Of a stretch of 64,000 bases of DNA, positions 11,698 to 23,500 are shown in pieces. Source of the stretch: Hydrangea macrophylla (lineage: Eukaryota; Streptophyta; Magnoliopsida; Cornales; Hydrangeaceae); NCBI GenBank assembly GCA_033977485.1, contig CM066991.1, forward strand, positions 129,909,999-129,973,998, in the 5' to 3' direction. The notes below the pieces were generated by a model. The model was not told the DNA's origin and ran no database searches. It worked only from the letters and a program-made list of their open reading frames with translations. Both the position numbers and the translations under genes were made by a program. Numbering within the stretch: the first letter of the stretch is position 1; every line of letters begins with the position of its first letter.

Positions 11698-13200
11698 CAC
11701 CCTCATTTTGTTTCATCAATTTTAGAAATGTAGAAACATGTTTTCTGGATTTTAGAAATTCATGTAAATAATCGGTCTTTTCTCTCACAGATTGTAGTAT
11801 GACTTCTTGAATTTATTTCAGATATTTTTCATCACGTAACATGGTCTTTCATATTTTTTTTTATTTGAACTTCAATGTGTTATGAAACTTTTTGTATCTT
11901 TTGAGCATCATAAGAGTTGTTTTACTATTTATAAAAAATCATAAAAAAATTAGTCAATAGTGCAGCTTTTGTTTCCGAGTCATGTGTACATTATGATTTG
12001 TTTCTTTTAATCTGTGATAGCTATTGAAGTTTGATCTTTTTCTGTGTATTCTAGACACACTAGGGAGACTCTCTAATTTTTCCAACGTTTTCCTAAGCAT
12101 GTTTGTCCTCCTTTTATGATTTTGAAAAGTGATGCACACAGTCTGGACACTATTCACAGCGTGCCACTTTTTGACTTTCACACTTTAATGCAATACTCTA
12201 TTGTATCTAGATGAACTCACATCTCATGAACTGATGAACATATTCTTTACCACTCTTGGCATATTATATCATATCATGTATCATCTATCCTCCCATGTAT
12301 CATACACCCATAGATTCTTGAGTTTGGTTTCCAAATGATACAATGTTTTGTAAATACTTGAAAAGTTCTTGAAATAAGTTTGGAATAGATATTCCAAGTG
12401 GTTATCTCTATTTAAGTTCTGAAAATACACTCTCAAAACCCCCTTTCTAAAACCACCTCTAAAACCCCCCACATTTTTTGCTAAGAAATAAATGTTTGTT
12501 TTCTCAAAAACCCCAAAACAGTGAATTATTCAACTTGAAAATAGTATTCTAGATCCAATTCTTAATGGATGATCATCCTACCACTTGGAAAGTGTTTATA
12601 ACTTATTAAGGAATGACCACGATTTTTGGTTTGATTTAAAAACACATGGAAGGGTTCCATTTTGACCCAAACATTCATTCCAAACATTCTGTTTTTCAGT
12701 CACAGCAACTTTAGTTGACTTCCAACTTGTTTTCCAGTAAGAGTAATACTTGGGACACACCCAAACACAACTTTTGGGACCCAACCCAATTAATGTTTCT
12801 ATCTCTCTCCTGTGTCACTGTGGGGTCCAGTGACATCACATGAGAGAGATAGACACATTAATTGGATTGTGTCCCAAAAGTTGTGTGTTTGGGTGTGTCC
12901 TAAGTTTTACTCTTCCAGTAAACTTTTCCAAACAGAGTGGTCCCAACTCATTTTTCCTTTGAACTTCAGTGTCTTAGGGAACTTTCTGTATAATATGGGC
13001 CTCCAAATATTTTGTTTTCATTTTCAAAAAGTTTTCTACATTTCAGTTGATAGTACGGATTCTGCTTCTGAGTAACCTCTCTTGTTGATATAATTTCTCT
13101 TAATCTGTAACTTCTATCTTGATTTGGATTTTTGCTTTGTGTTCTGGACACAGTAGGAATGATCTCCATAAAGAAAAATCATGAATTAAAAATATACCTA
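11698..13200. repeat. Diverged ~1-kb tandem duplication within the Tat-type LTR
   Basis: Blocks near 11865-12080 (GAACTTCAATGTGTTATG...TTCTAGACACACTAGG) recur, diverged, near 12960-13155 (GAACTTCAGTGTCTTAGG...TTCTGGACACAGTAGG). The block ending ACCACTTGGAAAGCCTTATT near 9725 recurs near 12590 as ACCACTTGGAAAGTGTTTAT. The repeat period is therefore about 1 kb once later insertions are removed. No coding function is apparent. Confidence 0.5.
12739..12914. mobile_element. Palindromic MITE, 176 bp
   Basis: The two halves are inverted copies: AAGAGTAATACTTGGGACAC at the left and, on the other strand, AAGAGTAAAACTTAGGACAC at the right. The match continues through CCCAAACACA, ACTTTTGGGAC and CTATCTCTCTC. 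CCAGT lies on both sides (12734-12738 and 12915-12919). The CTATCTCTCTC...GTGGGGTCC core resembles the 146-bp MITE at 16927, so both may belong to one superfamily. Confidence 0.8.
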
Positions 13201-14074
13201 ACCTCACATTTCCATTTTTACAAAATCAGTTCACTATTCTGTCCAATATTCACAACAAGCATGTTTCAACTTTTATTTTTTGATTAGATGTTTACATGCA
13301 TTCTAAATTAACTCATATCTTAGGAGTTAGTTCATACTACATTTGTACATATCATATAATAACATTCTTTATTCATTCATACATATTTTAGACTTCTAAG
13401 TGACTTTAGAAAATCCATGAACACAAAACACACGACAACCTTTGCACATTCTAGGATCATACATGGCATCCATGCAAAATTTGGAGTTTTTGTGACTCCT
13501 AATCTAATAAAATTATAAGGAATCAACTTGATCATACGTTCATGCTCCCCCCGATCTAATCTTCATTTCTCATCCGTCTCGGGGATTGAGAGATCTTCTT
13601 ATCTCAAGAATCAACATGCATACATTCTTGCTCAGCATATCTTTGATTTCTTTGATTATTTGTTTCAAGAACAATCCATGTCCCCTTTAGATTAAGAAAA
13701 TTTGATTACTTGATATGTGATTAGACGATTTTTCCTGAGTTTGTTTGTGTGATCTTTCACTTCTGCATTGTGTGATATTTGGCTTAGATCTTATGAATGA
13801 TATCTTATCTTTTGATATTCCATATCAAGATTCTTATGAGATGTAATATATTATCATAGTATTAATCGTCGAACCAAACATAGTATAAGATGATTATTTG
13901 GATGCTAATTGAGGCCCGTCGAGAGAGGGGCGAGTTGAGGGTGTTTTAGTTGTGACAAAGGCTCCTTCCTCTCTCGTACCAAAACCCCGAGCAAAGTTCT
14001 TTGGTTATGAAGGGCCGGTGCCCTTTATCCCTTTGGGTGAGTCAAAATTGGGTTTCTTGGTTCCCTAAAGACCA

Positions 14075-14207
14075 AGTGGCGACTCTGTATCTGTTTTCAC
14101 AGACCTTCTTTTCTTCAAAACATTTTAAAGGAAAATCAATTTTGAAACCCCGGGAAAAGGGGGATGGACACCGGAGGCCATGTGTCCACACGGTAAACAA
14201 TTGTGGA
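14075..14207 (+). other. Tat-type PBS and truncated leader
   Basis: AG-TGGCGACTCT at 14075-14086 fits a tRNA-Arg-type primer-binding site next to the LTR end. The following ~120 bp, including GAAACCCCGGGAAAAGGGGG, looks like retroelement leader. It breaks off where the PMD pseudogene's C-terminal frame begins. Confidence 0.4.
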
Positions 14208-15698
14208 TGATGAGCTACCGGATCTATGAAGTCGAGCAATCTCTGCATCCTTTTCATCAATAATCTCTTCTTGCATACGGATCTCAATCAGGAGTGAATC
14301 GTGCAAAGCCCGTGCATAATCGTGAGTGTCCAGGTACAACTCCCTCCACTGATCAACTGATTGTGCATTTGTTGGTGGACATGTCAGTTCGCGAGGCTTC
14401 TGGAGCCCTATAGTCATGGTCGCTCTGCTTGTTGTGGCTATATCTACAGTCCATGTAGACATTTGTAGTGGCTGCGACGAGTGTGTGGATGATTGGGAAG
14501 ATTTCTGTGTGGCATAAACTCCTGGACTATAGGTTGCTGTAGGTGTCTGAGGCAATCGTATATGTGGAGGACATACAGCTGCGACTCCTATCCCATCTGT
14601 ATTGACGTATCATGTTAAAGGAGGTATCACTATACCATGGGAAACCCTATCCCAATTTTGATCAAATGCTTGTTGAGAGGCTTCTGTGACATATTGTGAT
14701 GCTTGTACCCATCCAAAACCGCGAAGCCTATTAAATTCTTCACCACCTATCCATGCCATCGGTGCGACGGATTATGAGGAATGACAATGGAGCCAGTCAA
14801 CTGTCTGTAACATCGATCACCTAAATACCAAAAGCCCCCAAGAACTAGATCCCTCAAAAGAACCCGTTGCAACGAAAACAAATATGCAAACTGGATTAAG
14901 GATTCTGTATTGTATTCTGAATTACATAAAGGCCTCCAACAAATGGCATCCGCCGAACGCATCTCCAATTGCTGCTGATGAGAGGAATATTTGAATCTCA
15001 ACTCCCTGCAAATTCTGATGACCGCTCCAGTCGACCCCACTTAAGTATCCTGGGCCAGTAATCGGATTCAGATTCACGTAGCACAGGGATCGACGTGTGA
15101 GTGTATTCATATAAGAAGTATTGCAAGGTAAAAAAAAAACCAATTAGGTATGTATATGATTAAATATTTATTTTGTTTACGTGAACAATGTAACAATTAA
15201 CAGATAAATGATTAATACGTACCTCTATGAATTGCCAAAAATAATCCATACTTTGATTTTTTTTTTCCTAAAACACACATCGAGTGCGTAAATACACGTG
15301 CCAATATGACAGACCCCCAATCATATGTATGTACAATATCAAGATCCTCAAGATATGCTAACCATCCAATTAGAACCGTAGAATTGGCATTTGGCAAGAA
15401 TACACTCCCGATGGTGTAGAATAAGAACGCTCTAGTAATAGATATTTGGTCAACTTCTATTTGAGCAGTCAGTTGTGCAATACATATTTGAAGGTAGGAA
15501 AGTAAATTTGAAAGTTTTATACTGCCCGATTTGAACGTATCAAATGTAGCCCCTGGAAAAATTGTCCAATAGTGGCCGCTAGATCTTGAAGATATACACT
15601 ATCATTGTAAGTTGGCAACGGGTCTCCCTACCCAACTGCAATTCCTAAAGTAACCACACGTTGAAGAACTGTAGTTAATTTGGGGATAGCTTAAACAG

Positions 15699-15736
<38 letters not shown>

Positions 15737-16170
15737 GGGACATGATCAATATTGTTTTCCCATCCTACTTGTAAATGTAAAATACCTGTGATAAAAGTGA
15801 AATCGTACGGCGTGATTCCAAGCTTGACGTAGGGTAGGTGAAACATGTGCGTTGTGTGCCACCAATGTTCGTTGGATGACTCCACTAAACGTTGATCGGA
15901 ATTGGGCATTTCTTCTGAAAGAATTCCAGACCATCCAGCCTTGTCAATGGCATTTTTAACATCAGGCTACAAAGCCTGTGGATTCTTCCAACTACCCCGC
16001 ATTCTGAACAACATCCTTTATTTGTTGGCCACCATTTGATCATCAGATGCATGGTCTTTGTCATCCACAACACGAGAATTCTGTGGTTCCACCGAAGGTT
16101 GTTGGGATGGAACCTCGGATTGTGGACCGTCGTTTACTATTTTTATTACCAAAGAATCTTGACATGGTTC
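14208..16170 (-). pseudogene. Plant mobile domain (PMD, MAIN/MAIL1-like) protein, degenerate, inside Harbinger termini
   Basis: On the - strand the first block (about 15960-15780) reads AIDKAGWSGILSEEMPNSDQ, then HWWHTTHMFHLPYVKLGIT, the PMD entry motif (W..ETHTFHLP in typical members). The second (about 15450-15230) reads TRAFLFYTIGSVFLPNANST and EDLDIVHTYDWGSVILARVF, matching the PMD 'YDWG' segment. The third (about 15050-14750) holds ICRELRFKYSSHQQ and GDRCYRQLTGSIVIPH. The last (to about 14210) is a charged helix, DEKDAEIARLHRSG. PMD proteins are plant proteins of the nucleus (MAIN, MAIL1) and also occur as passengers of transposons. Frame changes, stops and a 36-bp poly-A tract (15699-15734) show decay. 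It lies 5' of the transposase on the same strand, within the same TIRs. Confidence 0.72.
15699..15734. repeat. Poly-A tract
   Basis: An uninterrupted run of 36 A between the first and second coding blocks of the PMD pseudogene, probably in a former intron. Confidence 0.9.
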
Positions 16171-16793
16171 TATGAAATACATAAACATAAATTAGATACT
16201 TTAAAATAGTTCAAATATATATATATATACTTTAATATAAACTATGTTTATAAAACCTCACTAAAAAAAATGAAATTACATTTTATAAAACTAGGTTGAT
16301 ATGTTTAAGTCTTTCAAACAAAATAACTAAACTCTGAAAATACAAACATGTTAAGATTAAAGTAGAGTAAACTATATGATGCAGGAAAAATAAAATATGT
16401 CTAGTGCCAAAGTGCACTTAAGTTTAAACTTTAGTAAACTCACTAGGCAAATAGAAAAGGTTACACAATTGAAGTAAATAAGGTTAAAAAATAATATTGG
16501 CAAAGTGGGGTATAAATACTGCAAAATATTGCCACTGGAAAACATAGCCATTGAAAGAGCCGTTGGAAGCCGGCAAAGGGGTTGCCGTTTAACCCCAACC
16601 GGCATAGCCTCTACTGGTTGTGCAGCCGGCAGTGTGTCTGCCGTGTGTTGGGTAGCCGGCAGACCCTCTGCCGTCGTGAGCCGGCTTTCATTCTTTCGTC
16701 TGTCGTACTACACCACTGTGCCTTGTCCAACTCCATACCATAAATTAGGCTATTTTTACCCTACATATTTTAACACCGCTGTAGTTGCTCTTA

Positions 16794-17095
16794 CGCCATG
16801 GTGTTGTAGGATTAAAAGAACATCACATGTGGCAGTGACTCTCTTGATTCTCATTGGAGGATATTGAAATGGTCCCACCATTACATGTGTTGGGAACCAC
16901 AATTGGGAAGCATATCATTACTCTTAGGGTAATATTTGGGGCACAAACACTTATAAACACACTCTATCTCTCTGTTTGGTGGCACTGTGGAGTCCACTGA
17001 AATTATCCGGACCCTATAGTGCCACCAAGAGAGAGATAGAGTGTGGTTGTGAAAATTGTTTGTGCCATTGTTATTACTCTTATGCTACACCATTG
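16794..17095. repeat. MITE-like repeat, right copy (unit A), split by another MITE
   Basis: Direct match to 1009-1182. It begins CGCCATGGTGTTGTAGG and ends TGCTACACCATTGT. It directly abuts the right Harbinger TIR and its TTA duplication. Removing 16927-17072 and one copy of its 10-bp duplication restores colinearity with the left copy. Confidence 0.65.
16927..17072. mobile_element. Mutator-type MITE, 146 bp, 10-bp TSD
   Basis: ATTACTCTTA lies on both sides (16917-16926 and 17073-17082), and the related copy at about 1155-1165 shows the same site unoccupied. The element has inverted halves: GGCACAAACA near the left end, ACACTCTATCTCTCTG and TTGGTGGCACTGTGG, matched on the other strand from the right end. 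A 9-11 bp TSD fits the Mutator superfamily. Confidence 0.85.
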
Positions 17096-17403
17096 TATTT
17101 GTACAAATCAACAGTTTTCAAATTTTGAGATGCGAAGAGACTTGTCCAAATTCTGACAAGTAAACAAGATGGTATAATAAGCAGAGAACTATGTACGAGA
17201 CCGGACGACATAAACATCATGAACAATTAGAGATGAACTCCTCAGTCAAGAGCCAGACTCCTGCATATGATGAACACTTCAAAAATTACTACTATCCCCT
17301 AGTTTGTTTTCTGCCTCTTGATTCAATTATAAAAATTGCTTTTTGACATAAAAGCTGCTCCAAATAGCTTTAGACCCATGGCAAAATTTTGATATTAACT
17401 CAC

Positions 17404-17470
17404 TTTCTTCTTCTTCTTCTTCTTCTTCTTCTTCTTCTTCTTCTTCTTCTTCTTTGTGTGTGTGTGTGTA
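17404..17470. repeat. (TTC)n microsatellite followed by (TG)n
   Basis: About 16 TTC units run to 17453, followed by a short TG run to 17470. Confidence 0.95.
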
Positions 17471-18375
17471 GTGTGATTAGAGTTCAGATGCTGGTTTTCA
17501 AACGTTTAAGCTTTCGGAGTTTCATAATCACTTATGAACTTTAAAAGTCATTACCCATTCTATGAGCTCATGGACAATCAATTAAATTTAGGGTTAATTA
17601 CAGATACACCCCCTGTGCTTGGACTATTTTTCACTTTGCAACATGCACGTCAAATCGTGAGTCTAATACTCCTGTACTTTGGACTAAAGTGAAACATTTA
17701 GCGATTCCATTAAAATTACCGGAGCAGAAGCTTGTATAGTAGAGTATTTTCTACTTTGACCCTCTACACTATGGTGAGCACATTATTCAACTTGCCCCTT
17801 TAAGACTAATACCCCTTATGGACCTTTCTCTATTTTTTTTTTTTTTTTTGGGTCGGGAAAAATCTTATGGGCCCTTTGGTTGCTTCTTTTTCCTATACAA
17901 TAAAGTTACAAAAAAAAAAATTTGTGATTGGTGTAAGTTGTCCAAGATAGCTTTTGGCCCACTGCAATTGCAGAAACTATTTTGTTATTTAGCTTTTGGA
18001 GCTTATTATTATTGATAAATTCCAAAAATTGCTGCTAAACATGGTTTATGTCCGTGATTTGCTAACAGTTTCCCTGTAGTCCAAAATACATGGGTATTAG
18101 TGACAGGGACTGGATTTGAAGTATAGAGGATAGAGTGAAAAACGAGCTAATTATCCTCTGATACAAAAAAACCTTCAGTGTCAACTATCCCTCGAACTCA
18201 TTTTCATATTACATATTTAAGCCATAATAGAACACTAGAACTGACCCACAGACCCAAAAATATCTTCTAAACTTTCAAGTTCATACCACATATATATTCA
18301 CTGAAGAGAGTCTGTGACTCTCTTAACTTTTACGCAGTAGAAAATAACAGGAAAAACAAAAAGTTAACGCGGAAT
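17471..18375. other. Intergenic DNA 3' of SERINC, unassigned
   Basis: I see no gene here. Segments such as CACCCCCTGTGCTTGGACTA (about 17610) and its loose inverted counterpart near 18070-18150 suggest an old, unclassified transposon with worn termini. T-rich and A-rich runs occur at 17825 and 17910. Confidence 0.35.
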
Positions 18376-18397
18376 TTTATTTACAAAGACCTTTATT
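18376..18397 (-). terminator. Candidate polyadenylation signals for SERINC
   Basis: Two AATAAA hexamers on the - strand at complement(18392-18397) and complement(18376-18381), about 140 and 157 bases past the SERINC stop. This is a usual 3' UTR distance in plants. Confidence 0.6.
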
Positions 18398-18537
18398 TTA
18401 CACACACTGCACCAAAGCATGAAATATGAAGTTAATACATGAATTAGCTCACTTTTGTACATACACCATTATCATTATACTTGCAAATTTAAAATTGACA
18501 GCTGCTAGGAGCTCCAACATAATCTTAGACGCTCGAT

Positions 18538-20556
18538 TTAAAAGAACTCGCGATCAGGAAAAAACAAAGGAGCCGTAAGGGACCAGACATAAAGACCAGC
18601 AGTGACCCACTCGGTGCAGATTCGAACCCAAACCGAGGTCCAGCCCACGTCAATCAGCTCTGAGCTCTCAGAAGTGTTGGTCCAACCCGAAAGAAGCATG
18701 CCTGAGTACATGCTAGCCAGAGCAAATATCAGATGGAAGAACATATAGGAGTAACTTACGGGCTTTGCTTCTGTGTCCTTCTTCTCTTTCCCTTCTTCCA
18801 CGTCGTCAGACTTAAGTAGAGGTTTCTTTTCACCTGTGAAAAGCAAGTTTTCAACCATATTTCAGAAACTTAATATGTAATAACTTCGAACTTGAACCAT
18901 TTCTGCTCAGAATAACAAGTTATGTCCTAAGATATAGATACTGAGTAACTCGGTCAAACCCATCATTCGCAAAGAAGCAACTCCGGTTCGGACGAGATTG
19001 GTAATACTGTTCAAGTCATGCATGCTGCTGTAAGCACAATCATGCTTTGGCACTGTCCAACAATTGCCACGAAAGTAAGGGCTTCCTTGCAAAGGCTTAA
19101 AACAATATCAGGTTCAGACCCAATCACACTTTTATATGGTTTTTTTTTTTAATTATTTATTTATTTATTTATAGAAACTAGTATTGCGTTGCTTTTAAAA
19201 AAAATAATAAATCAATAGCAAATTCTTGGAGTGGTATTTTTACGTCAGGCACGAACTCCCATGTAATAAAAAAGAAGCTATACAAACACCAAACTATTTA
19301 GAACTGGCATGGTTTTGTTCTCGAGACCCACAGAACCGCTTCTTCTATGGCCCAAAAGGTCAAAACAATTCTCACCAAAATCACCCTCCAGTGCATCGTT
19401 TGCCATTTAAAAAAAAAAGGTGCACTGGATTCCTCTTTCACAATAGTGCAGGGTGAGAAACTTCTATAGTTAGAAGATTTCCAAAAACCAACTAAATATA
19501 TTGATTTTGACTAGATTTACGTTAACCTGACTTGGGTGAAGACGGTGGCGATAGAAACGTTGTTGAGGATCCCGCACGAACGGCAGAGTAAAGAACTGAG
19601 AGAACTGTTGTGAGCATTCCCAGAATAAGGGTACTAGTGGAGACTGCTTTAGTTTTGTTGTGGAGGCCATTGCACACGTAATCTCGAGGTTCAGAAGAGA
19701 GACCGGTATAGCATACATAAGCACAATAGATGGAGATCACAGAAGCAGGCAAGAGACTACCATTCACCTGTTAACAATCACAAATGACAACCATCTTGTA
19801 AATTATCACTTCCATTTTGACTTAAAATCAGTTAGGCTGTGCCTCATCTCAGTTTTGAACTTCTTTGAAAAACTACCAATCAATTAGAAATACCACCAAG
19901 CAAATCTATCTCCTCAATGATGCGTGTTTGTTTCAGTGATTTGCTCATTTTGCTTTTACGGTGAAAAGTGGGGAACCGTGAACTATGCTACAGCTGTATG
20001 GCATGATGACAAATGAACATGGAAAACTCAACAAAAGAAAATCTTTCTATTGCAACATCAAGGTCCATCAAAATCCTAACAATATGTTAGAACAAGTCAT
20101 CCATACACCAAACATCATGCCAAAACATGGTTCAAAGGATCAGCCGATACCGAGACGTATCAGCCGAGTCAACTTGGTTTCGTAGGGGTCCGAGACAAGA
20201 TACGGTGCCATCTCGGCTATGTATTTCGTTTGGTCAATCTCATGCTATGTATCGGCCGTATTGACCGATATCGCCGATGTATTGCCATCTCGGCTATCGT
20301 ATCGCACGATACGCCCGAGACGACTCGGGGAACAATGACGGGGAGGTAATATACCCAAAAAGAAAACCTAGACTCGGCAGATCCCTATGCGCACCCACTC
20401 TCTCGAGCGTCCATAGTTACAGATCTGAGAGGACTGGGCTCCATCGGTCTTGAATCTCTTGAACATCCACCACTACAGATTTGGCAAACTGGAGCTTCCT
20501 CTCGTCGACGATCTTCATCATCGCTGAAGCTCACTCAAGCTCTATGACTCTATCGG

Positions 20557-20597
<41 letters not shown>

Positions 20598-23500
20598 CCT
20601 CTCTCTTATGTGGACTATGAAGGTCTCGCTATCTCCATTTCTCTCTCTCTTTTAGTCGCATGTCTGAGGAAGGCAGAGAAAGGTTAGGTTGTGTTTAGAT
20701 TTATTTATTTTTCATTTGCTTTGGGTTTGATATTTATACAAGTGACTTACTAAGTAATACACTTACACTATAATACCTAATACACTTAAAACTATTAGAC
20801 TATAGGCTTAAGTTATATTAGACTTAACACTTTTTTCAGTTGATAAAATATTAGACTTAACACTATAATCTCTGTTGTCAATATCGTACGATACACGATA
20901 CGATTCGATACACCCAAAAAACGATTCAATTACAGCATATGAACCGCAGCAAGCAAATAATCGCAAGGGAATCAAAAAATCGTACGAATCGAATCGATAT
21001 TGTGAATCCATCGATACTGTGCATGTTCAAAAAATTTCAAAATTTTCGCCCAAAACATGTTCGCGCAACAGATCTGCAGCCCATTAGGGCTTTTCAGTGA
21101 ATTCCGAAGCCCACTAGGGGCATTTTAGTCAACCTTTTGAACTTTGGAGGCTTATCCTTGATTTCTAAACCTAAACAAAGACAAAAAATACAAACCTCTC
21201 ACTGTGTTGCTGCGCCAAGACTGCCGACAAAGAGATTCAACATTGTGGGTGGTCTCAAGCTTTAGCCGCAACTCCCAAGATCAAAAGTATGTATATCTCT
21301 TAGGGTTTTCTTCTACTTTTGTCTTTTTGCCTTTGGTTTTTACTTGCATGAAGCATTTATTAAAGGCATTACTTTGGTGGTTGAAAGTTGGAACTTCAAA
21401 GTTATTGAGTTAGTTGGGTAAGTGATTCTAGTATAATATTATTTATGGCTCCAATGAAAAACTCACAAAAAGTAGTAGTGACCCAACTTGGGATCATTGT
21501 AAGAGAATAGATGAGGGAAAAGGGGGTAGGATTTCATGTAATTGATGCGGAAAAGAATATTGGGGTGGGATTATTCGAATGAAACATCATTTAGCATGCA
21601 CTCATCATAATGTAGCGGTTTGTGCCCAACTACCGGAAGAAATTGGAGCACTGACCATGTCCACTCTAAGAAAAGGAACCGTTTGGAGCAACAACAATTG
21701 AATGCTTTGGTATTTGTAAAGTACAACCTTCAACTTGAGGTGAGACATGCAAAAAGGCAAAAGAGTAGGGAGGATTTGTATGATCCAATTTGTTTGTCAG
21801 ATATGGAATCGTATAATGAATGGATCACTGAAAGGGAAGATGCATGTCTAGTTGATGATTTATCATGGATGGATGTTCATGAATGCTTCACAATTGATGA
21901 AGGTCCAAGTAGCAACAAGAGAAAGAGAGGTATACCGTATACTAACTAAATTGATTTATATTATTTATTAAGAACAAGAGAAAGATATTAAGTAATTTTT
22001 GTATATCATATTAATTCTTCCTTTATAATGATAATAGGACCAAGAAACTTGAATGCCTACAACAAAGGAAAAGGAAAAGGTAAAAGAAAAGCCAAAGGAA
22101 AAGGGGTTGTCATTGATGAGATTGAAGATGAAGATGAAGATGAAGATGAAGACGAAGACGAGGAAGAGGAAGAAAGGGAATTGGATGAGGAGATGAGTAG
22201 GCAAGAAAGTGATGGTGAAGATGACCTTGATCTCGACGTTTTCAAGGATTTTTAGTCAACTATTTAGATATAATTTTGTTTCTAGATCCAAACTTGGGAG
22301 TAATATTTTGTGGACACTTTGTTACAAACTTGGGGTATACTTCTTTTAATTAGTTGGGAATTGGGATATATAGCAACTTTTATGAACTAATGAACTAATG
22401 GGATATATACCAACATTTTTTTCCATTAACGCACTGTCTTTCTAAAGCTTAGACGACGTAATCACGTAATTAGATGTGTTTTATATCATTCTTTGATTGC
22501 TATTTTCTTCTATTTTTTCATTCTACTTAGTTTTCATCCTTGTTATAGTTTTTTTTTTAAATTTATCACCAAATCTTGATTCGATTCACTTGTGACATTT
22601 CGATTCACAATATGAATCTCGATTTGACAACTATGGTTGTAATACACTTATATTAGACTTAACATCTATTTATAAAAAGACTTACTTTTTAATAAACAAA
22701 GACTTATTTTGTCACGCCCCAAACCCACAATGAGTAGCTTTAGGACACATGGCAGCCACCAGGCTCTATTCCCCACCTTACTAATCAACTAAAGAGTCAC
22801 TAGTTGACTCTATGCAAATTAAAATGGACCAAAACCAAACAAGCATCTTGTTTTCTCAAGTTGAGTTATAAAATCCCTTTTTTTTTTAAACCCATAAAGG
22901 TTCTTTTCTTATAATAATCTGTAGAAACCTTTAAACACAAGCTAAACAAAATTTTCCATGCAACCAAAGTTATCGTCATATCTCGCAAATGTAAGACATA
23001 CAATCACTCTTACACAATCTACGTCCAAACAAGTTTAACATGTCATGCAAGTATGCACATTCCCTCGTGTTTTTCCCCTTTTTAATCTCTTTCCCATGAG
23101 TCACCATTCATTATCAAACACACGCACAATCCATTATTATCTATAACTCCACATAGTAGTACCCTTGAGGTCTTAACAAATGTGGCTTCACCTCTAGACT
23201 ACCACTTCTATCCCTACCGCTCCATTAATCTCATTATAGGAGTCGTAGTTCATTACCAATTTCACTGCATTCTCTTCTGCCATATTATTACAACACCATC
23301 TAATTATCTGAAATATAAACAGTAAAGCGTTCTTCAATTCTTCACCTCACCTCAACTCACCTTGCTTCCCAAATACCTGAAATGTTTATATAAATAACCA
23401 ATGAGCTATAAGCTCAGTGAATAACATAATCAGTGAACGTTAACATTACATAGCATTTAAGCACAATAATGATTATAAGTACACCGATTAAACGCATTCT

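Larger units (their letters stand above)
7385..14074 (+). mobile_element. Long Tat/Ogre-type Gypsy LTR (degenerate), with later insertions
   Basis: The left end TGTAGATACCTCATTTTGTC resembles Tat/Ogre-type LTR starts. The right end ...CTAAAGACCA is followed two bases later by TGGCGACTCT (14077-14086), a tRNA-Arg-type PBS used by such elements. Without the solo LTR at 9742 and the MITE at 12739 the LTR would be about 4.6 kb, long but usual for Tat. A TATA box with a purine-rich leader lies at 8376-8500. No gag or pol follows; after about 125 bp of leader the PMD pseudogene begins, so the element is truncated. No TSD could be established. The family call rests on end motifs and could be wrong. 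Confidence 0.45.
1186..16790. mobile_element. Composite PIF/Harbinger interval with TIRs and TTA target-site duplication
   Basis: The left end at 1186 reads GAGCTACTAGAATGGTGTAG. The right end at 16790, read on the other strand, is GAGCAACTACAGCGGTGTTA. Each is preceded by TTA (1183-1185 and 16791-16793), the 3-bp TSD typical of PIF/Harbinger. A second shared block, CAGTGGTGTAG, lies about 70 bp inside both ends. The interval carries the two classical Harbinger genes, a Myb-like ORF1 and a DDE transposase, in convergent orientation, plus a PMD-type gene. Most of its 15.6 kb comes from later insertions: a TRIM at 3296, a solo LTR at 4191, a long Tat-type LTR at 7385 with a solo LTR at 9742 inside, and a MITE at 12739. 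All its genes are broken. An alternative is two related Harbinger copies whose outer ends happen to pair. Confidence 0.7.

Noticed and set aside
17404..17470. CRISPR-like array in repeat tracts
   Set aside because: The tracts are simple microsatellites and the DNA is plant nuclear. There are no spacers or cas genes.
22057..22245. Ser-rich open frame on the - strand
   Set aside because: It is the antisense of the acidic GAT/GAA repeat in the hAT C-terminal tail.
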